Source of the DNA: Nostoc sp. XA010
Lineage (GTDB): Bacteria; Cyanobacteriota; Cyanobacteriia; Cyanobacteriales; Nostocaceae
Direction: 5' to 3'
Length of the DNA: 64,000 bases
Assembly (NCBI RefSeq): GCF_020829625.1
Contig: NZ_JAIVFX010000004.1
Coordinates: 1-64,000 of the forward strand
Shown: positions 6,036 through 15,025 of the stretch, one piece after another
Layout: each line of letters begins with the position of its first letter
Position numbering within the stretch: position 1 is the first letter of the stretch
Notes under the pieces: generated by a model
The model's database searches: none
What the model was told of the DNA's origin: nothing
The model's input: the letters and a program-made list of their open reading frames with translations, nothing else
Program-made: the position numbers and the translations under genes

Positions 6036-8947
6036 TCTGGTCTTAAATCGTTAGATAATTCCACAATACCCCTAGAGCCATCAATCCTTACCCGTTGACC
6101 ATCTTGCAATAGCCATGTAGCGCCATGTACATCCATAACTGCGGGAATCCCATACTCACGAGCAACGATCGCACCGTGAGAAAGCCGTCCACCAGCTTCG
6201 GCAATTAATCCTCCAGCCCTTAATAACAAAGGTGCCCAGCCGGAATCTGTGTAAGGTACTACCAGAATCGTATCTCGATCAATCTCCGGCAAGTCTTGTA
6301 AATTTCGTAACACCTTCACCCTGCCTTCAGCTTGTCCCTGGCTGGCTCCAATCCCTTGTAAGATTTGGTCAGAGTAGAGTTCAGAGGGAGCTAAGGGGTG
6401 AGGGGGTGTATTGCCGTAGACTAAAAGGGGTACTTGAATGATCTCACTATCTTGGACGAATTGCGATCGCCTCGATTCCACTAACTCATCTAACTCCTCA
6501 ATTAACCTAGAATCATCACCCACAATTAAACGCCGCACTTCATCAAAGTCTAGAAAAAAGATATCTCCTGTTTTCTTGAGTAAGCCGGACTTTAACCAAA
6601 TTTTCTCTAAAGCTATAAAACTCCAACGTAATTCAGCCAAAAGCCGTGAATAAACTTCGGTAACTCGTCCCTTGATATCCACACGCCGTTGCACAAATCC
6701 ACGTTTGCGTTTACCAGCAAAAATGCTATTAATTGCGTCTTTAGCGCCTGATTGTGGTTCATTACCCTGCATTAACTGCACAAACATCTGCTTAATCATT
6801 TGGGGATTTTCCCGCCAAGTAGGAACGGAAATATCTGTTCCCACTTCACTTAAATAGCCGTAATCCTGAAGTAATTCGTCAAATTCTCGCAGAATCTTTT
6901 CTCCCTCTGGGGTTTGCTTTAATTGCTCAAATACTTGCTGTGGTTCAAACTCAAGCAATACTTGTTTGGCATCTGTTGCTATTGCACTTAGCGATCGCAA
7001 TGCCGCTACCTCTGGAGTAACGCTATTATCAATTTGCCCATCCTTCACCCGAAAAATCGCTTGCCGCAGGGCAGCGCTTAAGGGAGCTAAAATGCTGTAA
7101 TATGTCCCGTGGCGTAGCAAATCCAGGATCAAGTCAATTCTTTCCAACAGCTTGGCTGGTTCCAAATTATCTATATCTGACTGCGCCAACTCCGACAAAC
7201 CAGGAATAAACCGTTTGTGATAATCTTCCTTGAAGTCTTTTTCTAAACTTAATTCCCGCTTCAGTAACTTTCCTAGTCCTGGTAAATTCTCCCAAGTTGA
7301 CTGCAAGGACGGTTTACTTAATTTAGCTCCTCTAGTTAAAAATTCCAAACTTTCCGGCGGCAATCCCATGCGGATAAAAATATCTCCTAAGAGGGATGCA
7401 TTAAAGTAGGCTCTAGAATAATGCAGAGTTGCTGTTTCAGTAAAATCTAACCCTGAAGCGCGATCGCCCAAAACTAGAGTAAAAAAGTCTCCCCAAACTC
7501 CACAAGTTAAGGGACGGTTAATCGACCATGTTAAGGGGTGAATTACTCCAGGAATCACTTCGGCGGCGATTTTGCGTGTCCAGATTGGTAGTAAAGTAGT
7601 GATCGGTCGAGATTGCAACACCCAGAGTGTTTGACCATCGTAACTCCATTCGATATCTTGAGGAGTGCCATGATAGCGTTTTTCGAGTCGATGAGCTAAG
7701 TATGCAACTTGCTTAATTAATGCTTGAGGGACTCTTCCTTCACCCTCTAATTGCACAGAGGAAGAATTTTCTGTTTCAATGACAAAAGCGCGATATTGTT
7801 CTGGTGTGACTTTTCCCGAAACAACTTGCGTCGGGCTACCTGGAAGGGCTTCAATAACGATCGCATCACCTTGCTGAGTAATGGGATCGCGGCTGAAAGC
7901 TACGCCAGAATATACACTCTGGACTTGTTGTTGAATCAAAACAGCCATTGCTGTATCATTTAAGCCGCGATCGCGCCGATATTGCACAGCAGACGGATGA
8001 TTGTAGGAAGCTTGAACTTGAGCGATCGCTGATTCTAATGCCTCTGGGTTGGTAACATTTAAAACTGTTTCATACTGTCCAGCCGCAGAAGCATGTTCTG
8101 AGTCTTCTCCAATGGCAGAAGAACGCACCACTAAGGGAGATAACTCTGATGGCTGGAGAAATTCTGTCAACATTTGGGGATCGTCGATTGGGGCAAGCAC
8201 CCACCCTTTCGGGACTGGATAACCCCAGCGCTTAATTTGAGATAATGTAGCCGCCTTTTCTCCAACAATGGCAGCATCCAACTCTTCATCTAAAGAAACC
8301 ATCGCGCGTTGGCGTAGCCCGTCGTAGACATCGCCGCGCAAAAATTCCAACATCGCTTGCGATTCAGTTTGTGCTTCTTGGGCTGGCAGATTCATATCAT
8401 CAGAAATTTTAGTATAAATCCAGCCCATTAAACCAGCTAAAGCAACAGCAGCAAGTATTCTGGGGTAATCGCCAAGGTGCAGAATCATCACAAACAGAGG
8501 AAAGAGAAGTAAAACCCCAAATTTTACTACCTTTCTCGATTGCAGAATTGTAAAGCTAATACCTGCAAAGAAGGATACAAATATTGCCACCAAAGGATCA
8601 TGTACGACAAATCCCCAGACGACATTTGTCGTACCTGCCCCTCTGCCTATCCAGTATCTACCTATTACCAGAGCGATCAGGGCGATTAACTCCCAAAACG
8701 ATCCCTCTGGGAAGAAAACACGGGTGAGTAAGACTGCTGCAACTCCTTTCAAAGCTTCTGACAAGACTGCCAGAATTCCGACAAACCTACCGCCATGATA
8801 AAAGGCAGCTGATACACTAATGTTTCTTGTACCAACTTCTGATAATTGCTTGCCCGTAAGCGCGTAAGTGATCCATGCAATCAGGGGTAATCCGCCCAAG
8901 AGGGGGCAGGCAATTAAAATAACTAAGATACCCCAAGGTTCAAACAT
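6032..8947 (-). CDS. PlsY-like membrane domain fused to PEP synthase-type dikinase
   Basis: This 971-residue protein has two unrelated halves. Residues 1 to about 190 are a multi-span membrane domain resembling the PlsY acylphosphate:glycerol-3-phosphate acyltransferase (GKQLSEVGTRNISVSAAF, SEALKGVAAVLL, WIGRGAGTTNVVWGF). The usual PlsY motifs GSGNxGATN and GGKG are altered, so acyltransferase activity is doubtful. Residues from about 220 form an ATP-grasp PPDK_N domain (VGEKAATLSQIKRWGYPVPKG; VVRSSAIGEDSEHASAAGQYE), then a central region. The C-terminal phosphohistidine swivelling domain has GGRLSHGAIVAREYGIPAV, whose His carries the phosphate. The order ATP-grasp, middle, His domain matches PEP synthase and rifampicin phosphotransferase. 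Its substrate is unknown; membrane anchoring suggests a lipid or envelope role. Residues near 205-215 are encoded by a dispersed repeat (8303-8340). Confidence 0.85.
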   Translation of the reverse strand: MFEPWGILVILIACPLLGGLPLIAWITYALTGKQLSEVGTRNISVSAAFYHGGRFVGILAVLSEALKGVAAVLLTRVFFPEGSFWELIALIALVIGRYWIGRGAGTTNVVWGFVVHDPLVAIFVSFFAGISFTILQSRKVVKFGVLLLFPLFVMILHLGDYPRILAAVALAGLMGWIYTKISDDMNLPAQEAQTESQAMLEFLRGDVYDGLRQRAMVSLDEELDAAIVGEKAATLSQIKRWGYPVPKGWVLAPIDDPQMLTEFLQPSELSPLVVRSSAIGEDSEHASAAGQYETVLNVTNPEALESAIAQVQASYNHPSAVQYRRDRGLNDTAMAVLIQQQVQSVYSGVAFSRDPITQQGDAIVIEALPGSPTQVVSGKVTPEQYRAFVIETENSSSVQLEGEGRVPQALIKQVAYLAHRLEKRYHGTPQDIEWSYDGQTLWVLQSRPITTLLPIWTRKIAAEVIPGVIHPLTWSINRPLTCGVWGDFFTLVLGDRASGLDFTETATLHYSRAYFNASLLGDIFIRMGLPPESLEFLTRGAKLSKPSLQSTWENLPGLGKLLKRELSLEKDFKEDYHKRFIPGLSELAQSDIDNLEPAKLLERIDLILDLLRHGTYYSILAPLSAALRQAIFRVKDGQIDNSVTPEVAALRSLSAIATDAKQVLLEFEPQQVFEQLKQTPEGEKILREFDELLQDYGYLSEVGTDISVPTWRENPQMIKQMFVQLMQGNEPQSGAKDAINSIFAGKRKRGFVQRRVDIKGRVTEVYSRLLAELRWSFIALEKIWLKSGLLKKTGDIFFLDFDEVRRLIVGDDSRLIEELDELVESRRSQFVQDSEIIQVPLLVYGNTPPHPLAPSELYSDQILQGIGASQGQAEGRVKVLRNLQDLPEIDRDTILVVPYTDSGWAPLLLRAGGLIAEAGGRLSHGAIVAREYGIPAVMDVHGATWLLQDGQRVRIDGSRGIVELSNDLRPE
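8303..8340 (-). repeat. Dispersed repeat with core GTAGCCCGTCGTAGACATCG, copy inside the dikinase fusion
   Basis: The same sequence, from GCGTAGCCC to GACATCGC, occurs at 31624-31657 (intergenic) and inverted at 33079-33108 (inside the CHASE2 kinase). Here it is translated as part of the linker after the membrane domain. Confidence 0.7.
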
Positions 8948-8950
8948 TCT

Positions 8951-9017
8951 GGATTTTGGACTTTAGATTTAAATTTTCCATCTAAAACCTTAAATCTAAA
9001 ATCTAAAGTTTTTCTAA
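8951..9017. repeat. AT-rich heptamer repeat with inverted halves
   Basis: Variants of TTAGATTTAA and its complement ATCTAAAATC are arranged so that the two halves can pair. This short tandem repeat is of the type common in Nostoc spacers and lies in the leader of the dikinase fusion. Confidence 0.5.
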
Positions 9018-9124
9018 AATTTTTGATGATGATAATTAGGGCGTTTTTATTTACTAGTTGCTCAATGGACACTTGGCAACAACGGCAACCGTTTTTGCCA
9101 GTGTCCTTCAAGCTACTAATGGTT

Positions 9125-9265
9125 TTAGTTTAGCGCATAGGCTGCTTGCAGCGCCCAGATTATGAGAGCAGTGATCGATCCCAGAAGTAACACGGTAGAG
9201 ATAGTGACTACTTTTGGGGAATCTGCACCCTCAAATTTCATAATTCCGCGATTTAAGTCGGACAT
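9125..9265 (-). CDS. 46-residue single-span membrane protein
   Basis: The minus-strand ORF starts MSDLNRGIMKFEGADSP and continues into one hydrophobic helix (VVTISTVLLLGSITALIIWA), then LQAAYALN and a stop. AGAGGA (11 bases before the ATG) is a good ribosome binding site. The charged N-terminus and single helix resemble the small accessory subunits of thylakoid complexes, but I cannot name it. It lies alone between the dikinase fusion and a hydroxyacid dehydrogenase. The RBS and the membrane helix make it likely to be real despite its size. Confidence 0.6.
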   Translation of the reverse strand: MSDLNRGIMKFEGADSPKVVTISTVLLLGSITALIIWALQAAYALN

Positions 9266-9559
9266 AGCTTTGTAATCCTCTTTTGTTGGGGCATGAAACA
9301 TTTGTCCGTTTTGATTGTAGTCCTTCTCTTTGCGGATGATGTTAAATTCCTTAATATTATTTTGTTTCAGCTTGGCAATTTTTCCATCGCCATAATTGCT
9401 TACTTCTTTAGAGGTATTTAGTCTGATTTATACAAATGTGGGGAGTGGGGAGTGGGGATGAGGGAGCAGGGGGAGCAGGGGGAGCAGAGGAAGCAGGGGA
9501 AGCAGGGGAAGAATAACTATTAATTATTTACCAATGCCCCATGCCCAATGCCCCATATT
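9266..9559. other. Spacer, mostly repeat
   Basis: I see no gene. The part at 9437-9515 is a purine-rich tandem repeat, listed separately. The leader of the 46-residue protein occupies the left side. Confidence 0.6.
9437..9515. repeat. Purine-rich short tandem repeat (GGGAGTG / GGGAGCA units)
   Basis: About eleven 6-8 base units (GGGGAGT, GGGAGCAG, GGAAGCAG) run head to tail just 3' of the hydroxyacid dehydrogenase. They are typical Nostoc intergenic repeats with no spacers and no coding sense. Confidence 0.8.
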
Positions 9560-10507
9560 TTAGTATCCTGCTTGCTTGTCTACAACGTTCCGCAAGGGCT
9601 GACCGGTTTGGTAGCGTTTGAGGTTGTCAATAAATAGTTGTGCTATTCGCTCTCTGAGGCGTGGCGAAAGGGCTGAACAATGGGGGGTGATAAAGGCGTT
9701 TGGCAATGACCACAAGGGACTTTCCGGCGGCAGAGGTTCTGTAGCTACTGTGTCTAATCCAGCACCCGCAATCCATCCCTCACGTAATGCGGTGATTAAT
9801 GCGGCTTCATCTATGATCGCACCACGAGCGATATTAATTAAGTAAGCAGACTGACGCATAGAGCGCAATGCTGCTTCATCGATCAAGCCTTTAGTTTCTG
9901 GAGTTAATGGTGTAGCAATAACTACATAGTCTGCGGCTGGCAGGAGCGATCGCCACTGATTGGCACCCACAATCTTGTCAAAATTTGGTAAAGGTTCGGG
10001 ATGGCGGCGACTACCCCAAACTGTGACTCCAAAGGCTTTGGCACGAGATGCAATCGCTTTACCTATATTCCCAGTACCGAGAATTAATAAATTCGCGTCT
10101 GCCAACTCTTCGAGAGATACTCCTCTTACCCAAGTGTGTTCATCCTGCAAAGTTTGCAATTTCCGCAGATTCTTGGCGTGATAGAGCATGAATGCTAGTA
10201 CAAATTCCGAAATTGGAATCGCATGAACCCCTGCGCCATTAGTCAGGATAATGTCCTTTTGCAAAAAAGTTGATGTGAGGATGTGATTCACGCCAGCACT
10301 CGGTGACTGTTGCCAACGCAGCCTGGGTGCTGCTGTCAGTACTTTGTCATGGGTAGAGGTTTTCAGGTAAAATCCGTTAACATAAACTTCTGCATCACTG
10401 GCATCACCATCAAGATTACCTTCACTATCCACCTCCACAACATCTATATCAGATGGTAGGTGTGGCTCAATATCAGCAATGAGATGATCGGGTAAAATTA
10501 GTTTCAC
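9560..10507 (-). CDS. D-2-hydroxyacid dehydrogenase family protein
   Basis: The 315-residue NAD(P)-dependent oxidoreductase interconverts a 2-keto acid and a D-2-hydroxyacid. The nucleotide-binding fold has GTGNIGKAIASRAKAFG. The catalytic residues are visible: Arg in NIARGAIIDE, Glu in TEPLPPESPLW and His in ITPHCSALS. A dozen residues around VWGSRRHPE follow the second Rossmann strand; the Arg pair there suggests NADP preference. It resembles the glyoxylate/hydroxypyruvate reductase-like (GhrA/CtbP) group rather than D-lactate dehydrogenase. It lies 150 bases downstream of ssuD on the same strand, separated by an inverted repeat, so the two need not be co-transcribed. Substrate unknown. Confidence 0.88.
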   Translation of the reverse strand: MKLILPDHLIADIEPHLPSDIDVVEVDSEGNLDGDASDAEVYVNGFYLKTSTHDKVLTAAPRLRWQQSPSAGVNHILTSTFLQKDIILTNGAGVHAIPISEFVLAFMLYHAKNLRKLQTLQDEHTWVRGVSLEELADANLLILGTGNIGKAIASRAKAFGVTVWGSRRHPEPLPNFDKIVGANQWRSLLPAADYVVIATPLTPETKGLIDEAALRSMRQSAYLINIARGAIIDEAALITALREGWIAGAGLDTVATEPLPPESPLWSLPNAFITPHCSALSPRLRERIAQLFIDNLKRYQTGQPLRNVVDKQAGY

Positions 10508-10534
10508 TATTTGCTACTCCCTCATTTCATTTTG

Positions 10535-10630
10535 GATTTGGGATTCTAGATTTTAGATTGTTCACAAAGATAAATCTAGAAGTATTAAGCTTTTGATTTT
10601 ACTTTTGATGTTTTTGCTTAATCCCAAATC
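10535..10630. repeat. Inverted repeat pair between ssuD and the dehydrogenase
   Basis: GATTTGGGATT at 10535-10545 is the exact complement of 10620-10630, and both arms extend with further TTTGGGA-like units. This can form a long hairpin and may terminate ssuD transcription. Confidence 0.55.
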
Positions 10631-10658
10631 CCAAATCATAAATATAAAATTGGCATAG

Positions 10659-11807
10659 TCATGAAGCACTGGTGAGTTGTTTAGAAAATTTTTCATTAGT
10701 GGCAAATTCGCTAAAAGTACTTACGACTGGTGGCGTTAGCGGTGTAGGTTCACTCTGTAAAGGTAAGCGTGGAAATAATAATTCAGCAGTGCGATACGCT
10801 TCTTCTAAATGGGGATATCCAGAAAACACGAAAGTTTCTATGCCCAAATTTTGATATTCCAGCATCCTAGCAGCAACGGTGTCGGGATCTCCAACTAGGG
10901 CTGTACCAGCACCACCCCGAACCAATCCAATTCCTGTCCAGAGGTTGGGGCTAATCTCTAAGGTTTTTCTACTACCACTATGTAGTTGACTCATGCGCCG
11001 TTGTCCTTCAGAATCAGAATTAGCCAAGTCTTTTTGAGCTTTTGCGATCGCATCCTCATCTACATACTTAATTAGCTCATTGGCAGCATCCCAAGCCGCA
11101 GATTCGGTTTCTCGTACAATTACATGCAAGCGAATCCCAAAACGGACTGTTCTCCCTTGTTCAGCCGCCAGTCGCCGAACTTCGGCGATCTTTTGGGCTA
11201 CTTGTTCTGGAGGTTCACCCCAAGTCAGGTAAACATCTATATGTTTAGCAGCAACCCGCTTGGCAGCAGCAGATGAGCCACCAAACCATAAGGGTGGATA
11301 GGGTTTTTGAACTGGTGGAAATAGGAGTTTACCACCTTTGATATCCAGGTAGTTTCCTTTAAAATCGACTGTTTCCCCACTGACGATACCCCGCCAAACT
11401 GTGAGAAATTCATCGGTTAAATCATAGCGATCGTCATGACTAAGATGCAAGCCATCCCCGGCAAGTTGCACCGGATCTCCACCTGTCACCACATTAATCA
11501 ACAATCTTCCTTTAGAAATCCGGTCAAATGTTGCTGCCATCCGGGCAGCAACACCTGGAGAAGTAATTCCTGGACGAATTGCTACGAGAAATTTCATTTG
11601 CTTGGTGACAGAGATGAAAGCAGCAGCCGTAATCCAAGCATCTTCACAAGAAGTCCCTGTGGGTAACAATGCGCCCGTGTAGCCTAAATTATCCACAGCT
11701 TGGGCAATTTGCTGCAAATAATCAGGTGTGACAACACGAGAGCCAATATCTGTGCCTAAATAGCGTCCGTCATGAGATCCAGTCGGAATAAACCAGAGAA
11801 TTTGCAT
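10659..11807 (-). CDS. ssuD: FMNH2-dependent alkanesulfonate monooxygenase
   Basis: The 382-residue bacterial-luciferase-like enzyme releases sulfite from alkanesulfonates using FMNH2 and O2. [19 protein letters not shown] and GARRPG-type positions such as [18 protein letters not shown] are characteristic of SsuD, as are [19 protein letters not shown] and the C-terminal [10 protein letters not shown]. Length matches the family (about 380). The flavin reductase SsuE is not nearby. The SsuA-type binding proteins at 19.6-26.7 kb on the other strand are the plausible partners in organosulfur use. A 50-base remnant of a second ssuD copy lies at 14311-14360. Confidence 0.93.
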   Translation of the reverse strand: MQILWFIPTGSHDGRYLGTDIGSRVVTPDYLQQIAQAVDNLGYTGALLPTGTSCEDAWITAAAFISVTKQMKFLVAIRPGITSPGVAARMAATFDRISKGRLLINVVTGGDPVQLAGDGLHLSHDDRYDLTDEFLTVWRGIVSGETVDFKGNYLDIKGGKLLFPPVQKPYPPLWFGGSSAAAKRVAAKHIDVYLTWGEPPEQVAQKIAEVRRLAAEQGRTVRFGIRLHVIVRETESAAWDAANELIKYVDEDAIAKAQKDLANSDSEGQRRMSQLHSGSRKTLEISPNLWTGIGLVRGGAGTALVGDPDTVAARMLEYQNLGIETFVFSGYPHLEEAYRTAELLFPRLPLQSEPTPLTPPVVSTFSEFATNEKFSKQLTSAS

Positions 11808-12442
11808 ATTTGTCAGGGTATGAGAGACTTAAACACCGTTATTTTGACGTACTTACCGTAGTTTTATTAGTATCTTACAGGAAATTATTTAAAAAACTAG
11901 TGTAGATTCACGATTCATCAGGAATAACTCTCTAAGTTGCAATTAAAAAAATATCTAACTCGTAGGATGCGTTAGCCAGAAGCACAACGTACCGTAACAG
12001 ATTAATATAGACGGTGCGTTAAGAAAGCAACGCCCCTACAAATTAATATTGGATGATTTATTTTTTGGTAGTACCTAATAATTTATAGCTGTTCCTATTC
12101 AGATGCGGTATAAGATTATATCGCCAGGTATAGGGGCACGGCAGCCCCCATTGGTGTCAGCTTAACCTAAAAGCTATGTCCCACAAGGCACTGAAGTTCC
12201 TTGCTAATAGCGAAAGTCATCTTAAGATGACTAAATATAGCCAAAAATCTTTAGTCTACTTAAGTAGACTTTAGTTCGAGGCGGGTGAGTCAGCCAAGCC
12301 AAGAGTTAAGCTATTTCTAGGCTTTTGTTGACACGTATGGGCACTGCCGTATTCCTACGGGTGTACCTAGGTTTTCAAGAATTAATTAAAGGGAAAATTT
12401 GCCAAAGATGGATTGTGTTACAAAAAAAGCAGGAGTATTCTA
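11808..12442. other. Intergenic region between divergent ssuD and the TVP38 gene
   Basis: No gene seen. It holds dispersed cyanobacterial repeats (GTAGGATGCGTTAG near 11962 and its partner GGTGCGTTAAGAAAGCAACG near 12014) and the leader of the TVP38 gene. Both flanking promoters must lie here, but I cannot place them with confidence. Confidence 0.5.
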
Positions 12443-13150
12443 GTGTGGAACTTGAAAGCTGGTATTTTAGTACTTACACTGAGTTGCATAATTGCGACTG
12501 GTATAGCAGTATATCTGATTGGCGGCATTGAACCAGCACAAATTCAAGCTTTGCTAAAATCTTCTGGAATCTGGGCACCTGTTATTTATGTTGCTTTGTA
12601 TGTCGTAGCAACTATGTTAGTTTTGCCGTCAACAGTGCTAAATTTGACTGGAGGTGCAATTTTTGGCCCTTGGCTGGGTACTTTTTGGACTAGTGTAGGA
12701 GCAGTCATTGCGGCAATAATTGCCTTTATTTTTACTCGGACTATCGGACGTAAAACCGTAGCAAAACGACTAGCAGGACGCTGGCAAGCTATGGATGCTG
12801 AGGTGCGGCGTGGAGGGCTTTTTTATATGTTTGCCATCCGATTAGTACCAATCATGCCCTATGGGTTGGTTAACTTTGTGGCTGGACTGACTTCGATCAG
12901 CTTTAAAGATTATGTTCTAGGTACAACACTTGGTACTGTTCCTAGTGTATTACCTTTTGTACTACTAGGTAGTTCTGGTTTGAAGGCAGTCAAGACCGGC
13001 GATTTCTTGCCCCTAGTACTCGCCTTGGGCTTAACTGGAACCCTGGTAGCAGGGTCTACTTGGTATCGTCAGCGTCGGACTTTTTCCAAAAAAGCTGTAG
13101 AAAGCCTTAAAGAATCAAATTCAGATTACATAAATCCAAAAAATAAATAA
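12443..13150 (+). CDS. TVP38/TMEM64 family membrane protein
   Basis: The protein has about 235 residues with five or six membrane spans. The DedA/TVP38 core shows GAIFGPWLGTFWTSVGA and IAFIFTRTIGRKTV, then FAIRLVPIMPYGLVNFVAG, the re-entrant Arg-Pro motif of the family. Members have been linked to lipid scrambling and envelope stability, and the exact role is unknown. I chose the GTG at 12443 because AGGAG at 12431-12435 sits 7 bases upstream and the protein then begins MWNLKAGILVLTLS; the longer GTG at 12413 has no binding site. The glycosyltransferase 107 bases downstream is on the same strand and could share its transcript, pointing to an envelope function. Confidence 0.85.
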   Translation: MWNLKAGILVLTLSCIIATGIAVYLIGGIEPAQIQALLKSSGIWAPVIYVALYVVATMLVLPSTVLNLTGGAIFGPWLGTFWTSVGAVIAAIIAFIFTRTIGRKTVAKRLAGRWQAMDAEVRRGGLFYMFAIRLVPIMPYGLVNFVAGLTSISFKDYVLGTTLGTVPSVLPFVLLGSSGLKAVKTGDFLPLVLALGLTGTLVAGSTWYRQRRTFSKKAVESLKESNSDYINPKNK

Positions 13151-13257
13151 ATTATCGGAATGGGACTTGAATCTTGCTAGGTATACTGAGAACGAAACCT
13201 TGATGATAGCAAGCAGTCTGTCAGCTTGGCTGTTCAAAATTTAAACGAGATTCTTAG

Positions 13258-14262
13258 ATGCTGCCAAAGTATTCATTGATTGTTCCAATTTATAACGAAG
13301 AAGAAATTATTCCTGAACTATACCGCAGACTGAGTGCAGTAATGAATCGGTTGGATGGTGTTGTCGAATTAATTTTAATCAATGATGGTAGCCGCGATCG
13401 CTCCCTACAACTACTGCGAGAACTCCATCAAAAAGACCCACGCATTTGCTATCTAAGCTTTGCTCGTAACTTTGGTCATCAAATAGCAGTTACGGCTGGT
13501 CTTAATTTTGTCCGGGGTCAAGTTATCATCATCCTTGATGCTGACTTACAAGATCCACCCGAACTAATCCCCGACATGATTGAAAAATGGCGACAGGGTT
13601 ATCAAGTCGTCTACGCTCAACGCACTCAACGTCTCAAGGAAAGATGGTTTAAGCGTTTTACTGCCTACTTCTTTTATCGTATCCTTAAGAAGCTTGCAGA
13701 TGTAGAGATTCCTACTGATACTGGTGATTTTTGTTTAATGGATCGGCAGATCGTAGATATTCTCAATTCTATGCCAGAACGCACCCGTTATATCCGTGGT
13801 CTGCGTTCTTGGGTTGGTTTTGAGCAAACAGCAATTCGGTTCGAGCGTAACCCTCGCTTTGCTGGGGAAGTTAAATATACTTTCAGCAAATCCTTGGCGC
13901 TTGCCATCAATGGTCTAGTATCTTTTTCAATAGTGCCACTGCGGTTATCAACCTACTTAGGGTTAGTAGCGGCGGCGGCGGCCATCTTCATGGCTTTATT
14001 AGTCTTGTATTGGCGGCTTTTTGTCCCCCATTCGCCTTTAACCGGGTTTACGATTATTTTGATGGCAATTTTCTTTCTCGGATCTGTGCAGTTAGTCAGT
14101 GTTGGCATCTTAGGCGAATATATAGGACGTATCTATGAAGAAGTTAAAGCCAGGCCCCTTTATACTTTGGCAGAGGTAGGTGGTTTTTATCACAAATCCT
14201 CCAACTCAACGCGCAATTCTGACAAACTAGATAATTTAGAAGATCCTACTATTCAAAATTAG
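13258..14262 (+). CDS. Family 2 glycosyltransferase, polyprenyl-phosphate type
   Basis: The 334-residue protein resembles DPM1/GtrB/ArnC enzymes, which transfer a sugar from a nucleotide donor to polyprenyl phosphate at the cytoplasmic face. The GT-A motifs are [17 protein letters not shown] at the N-terminus, [10 protein letters not shown] and [12 protein letters not shown] (metal-binding DxD region). Two membrane helices follow near residues 220-290 ([40 protein letters not shown]), as in the GtrB group, and [17 protein letters not shown] closes the domain. It probably supplies lipid-linked glucose or mannose for glycans of the envelope. It follows the TVP38 gene on the same strand. Confidence 0.9.
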   Translation: MLPKYSLIVPIYNEEEIIPELYRRLSAVMNRLDGVVELILINDGSRDRSLQLLRELHQKDPRICYLSFARNFGHQIAVTAGLNFVRGQVIIILDADLQDPPELIPDMIEKWRQGYQVVYAQRTQRLKERWFKRFTAYFFYRILKKLADVEIPTDTGDFCLMDRQIVDILNSMPERTRYIRGLRSWVGFEQTAIRFERNPRFAGEVKYTFSKSLALAINGLVSFSIVPLRLSTYLGLVAAAAAIFMALLVLYWRLFVPHSPLTGFTIILMAIFFLGSVQLVSVGILGEYIGRIYEEVKARPLYTLAEVGGFYHKSSNSTRNSDKLDNLEDPTIQN

Positions 14263-14310
14263 ACAAGTATTGACCTAAGAAAGGCAGAGGAAATTTGCTG
14301 GAGACAGGAG

Positions 14311-14360
14311 GAGTAACAGCCTGTGTAGCCCAAATTATCTACAGCTAAGGCGATTTGTTG
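14311..14360 (-). pseudogene. Remnant of a second ssuD copy
   Basis: On the minus strand these bases read [14 protein letters not shown], against [14 protein letters not shown] in the intact SsuD (11667-11714 region). Identity is high at DNA level with a 6-base gap. Nothing else of the gene remains, so it marks a former duplication or a recombination scar. Confidence 0.75.
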
Positions 14361-14381
14361 CTTTTCATTCATTTTTACTGA

Positions 14382-14456
14382 CTATTTGCGGCGATTACCT
14401 ACGAGAAAGTAAGCGATCGCAGTTGCTAAAGTTAACTTAGCCAAGAATTTTGACAT
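14382..14456 (-). CDS. Possible 24-residue hydrophobic micropeptide
   Basis: The ORF encodes MSKFLAKLTLATAIAYFLVG plus NRRK and a stop. GAGGTG lies 5 bases before the ATG, and the peptide has the shape of a small membrane-inserted protein with a basic end. It lies next to the ssuD remnant. The RBS is the main support; it may be chance. Confidence 0.3.
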   Translation of the reverse strand: MSKFLAKLTLATAIAYFLVGNRRK

Positions 14457-15025
14457 ATTTTCACCTCATGGAAAATTACTGGGTATTGCATTGTAGCAAG
14501 CTCTATGCAAAGATAATTCTACAAAAGTACGGTAAATCGATAGAAGTATCGTATTTAATTAACAATTGATGCTGTCAAAATATAGCTGATTACAAATTAG
14601 TGTTTTCAGTTAATGTTAATTGGCAAATAATAACTTGTATCTAAATCAAGCTTTAGTCAATGTCGGTAGCCATTGATTAACTTTGTACAGCATAACAAAA
14701 AAAACGCCATTACGATGTCTCAGAAGTATCAGTTTATATAGCATGGGTTTGAGTTTTTTTTAAAAAAAGAAAAGCCTTTTTTAAAGCAGTGATTGTCTCA
14801 TCTAAGACGTTTATGGGATTCTGTCAATCGTCAGAATTCATAGTTTGCTGCGAATTATGGATTGTCATTCAACTGCTTAGTACTGATTTGAAGCTTGTCA
14901 GAGAAACTTTGGTAAATCTATAATTAAATGTTTTATTAAAAGCGTTTGAATAAATGATTTATCTTGTTTTTCTGTCAGATTGACAGCTAGTTTATTCATT
15001 TTTGAGGTTGAGGAGTTAAGGAGTC

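Larger units (their letters stand above)
14263..15025. other. Long spacer before the porin gene
   Basis: It contains an ssuD remnant (14311-14360) and a possible 24-codon ORF (14382-14456), both on the minus strand. From 14460 to 15025 I see only AT-rich DNA; the porin promoter must be here. AGGAG before the ATG at 15026 is the only firm signal. Confidence 0.5.

Noticed and set aside
8923..9111. 62-codon minus-strand ORF
   Set aside because: Composed largely of AT-rich repeat units and overlapping the dikinase fusion start; no support.
12413..12442. Longer start for the TVP38 protein
   Set aside because: The GTG at 12413 has no binding site, whereas AGGAG is correctly spaced for the GTG at 12443.
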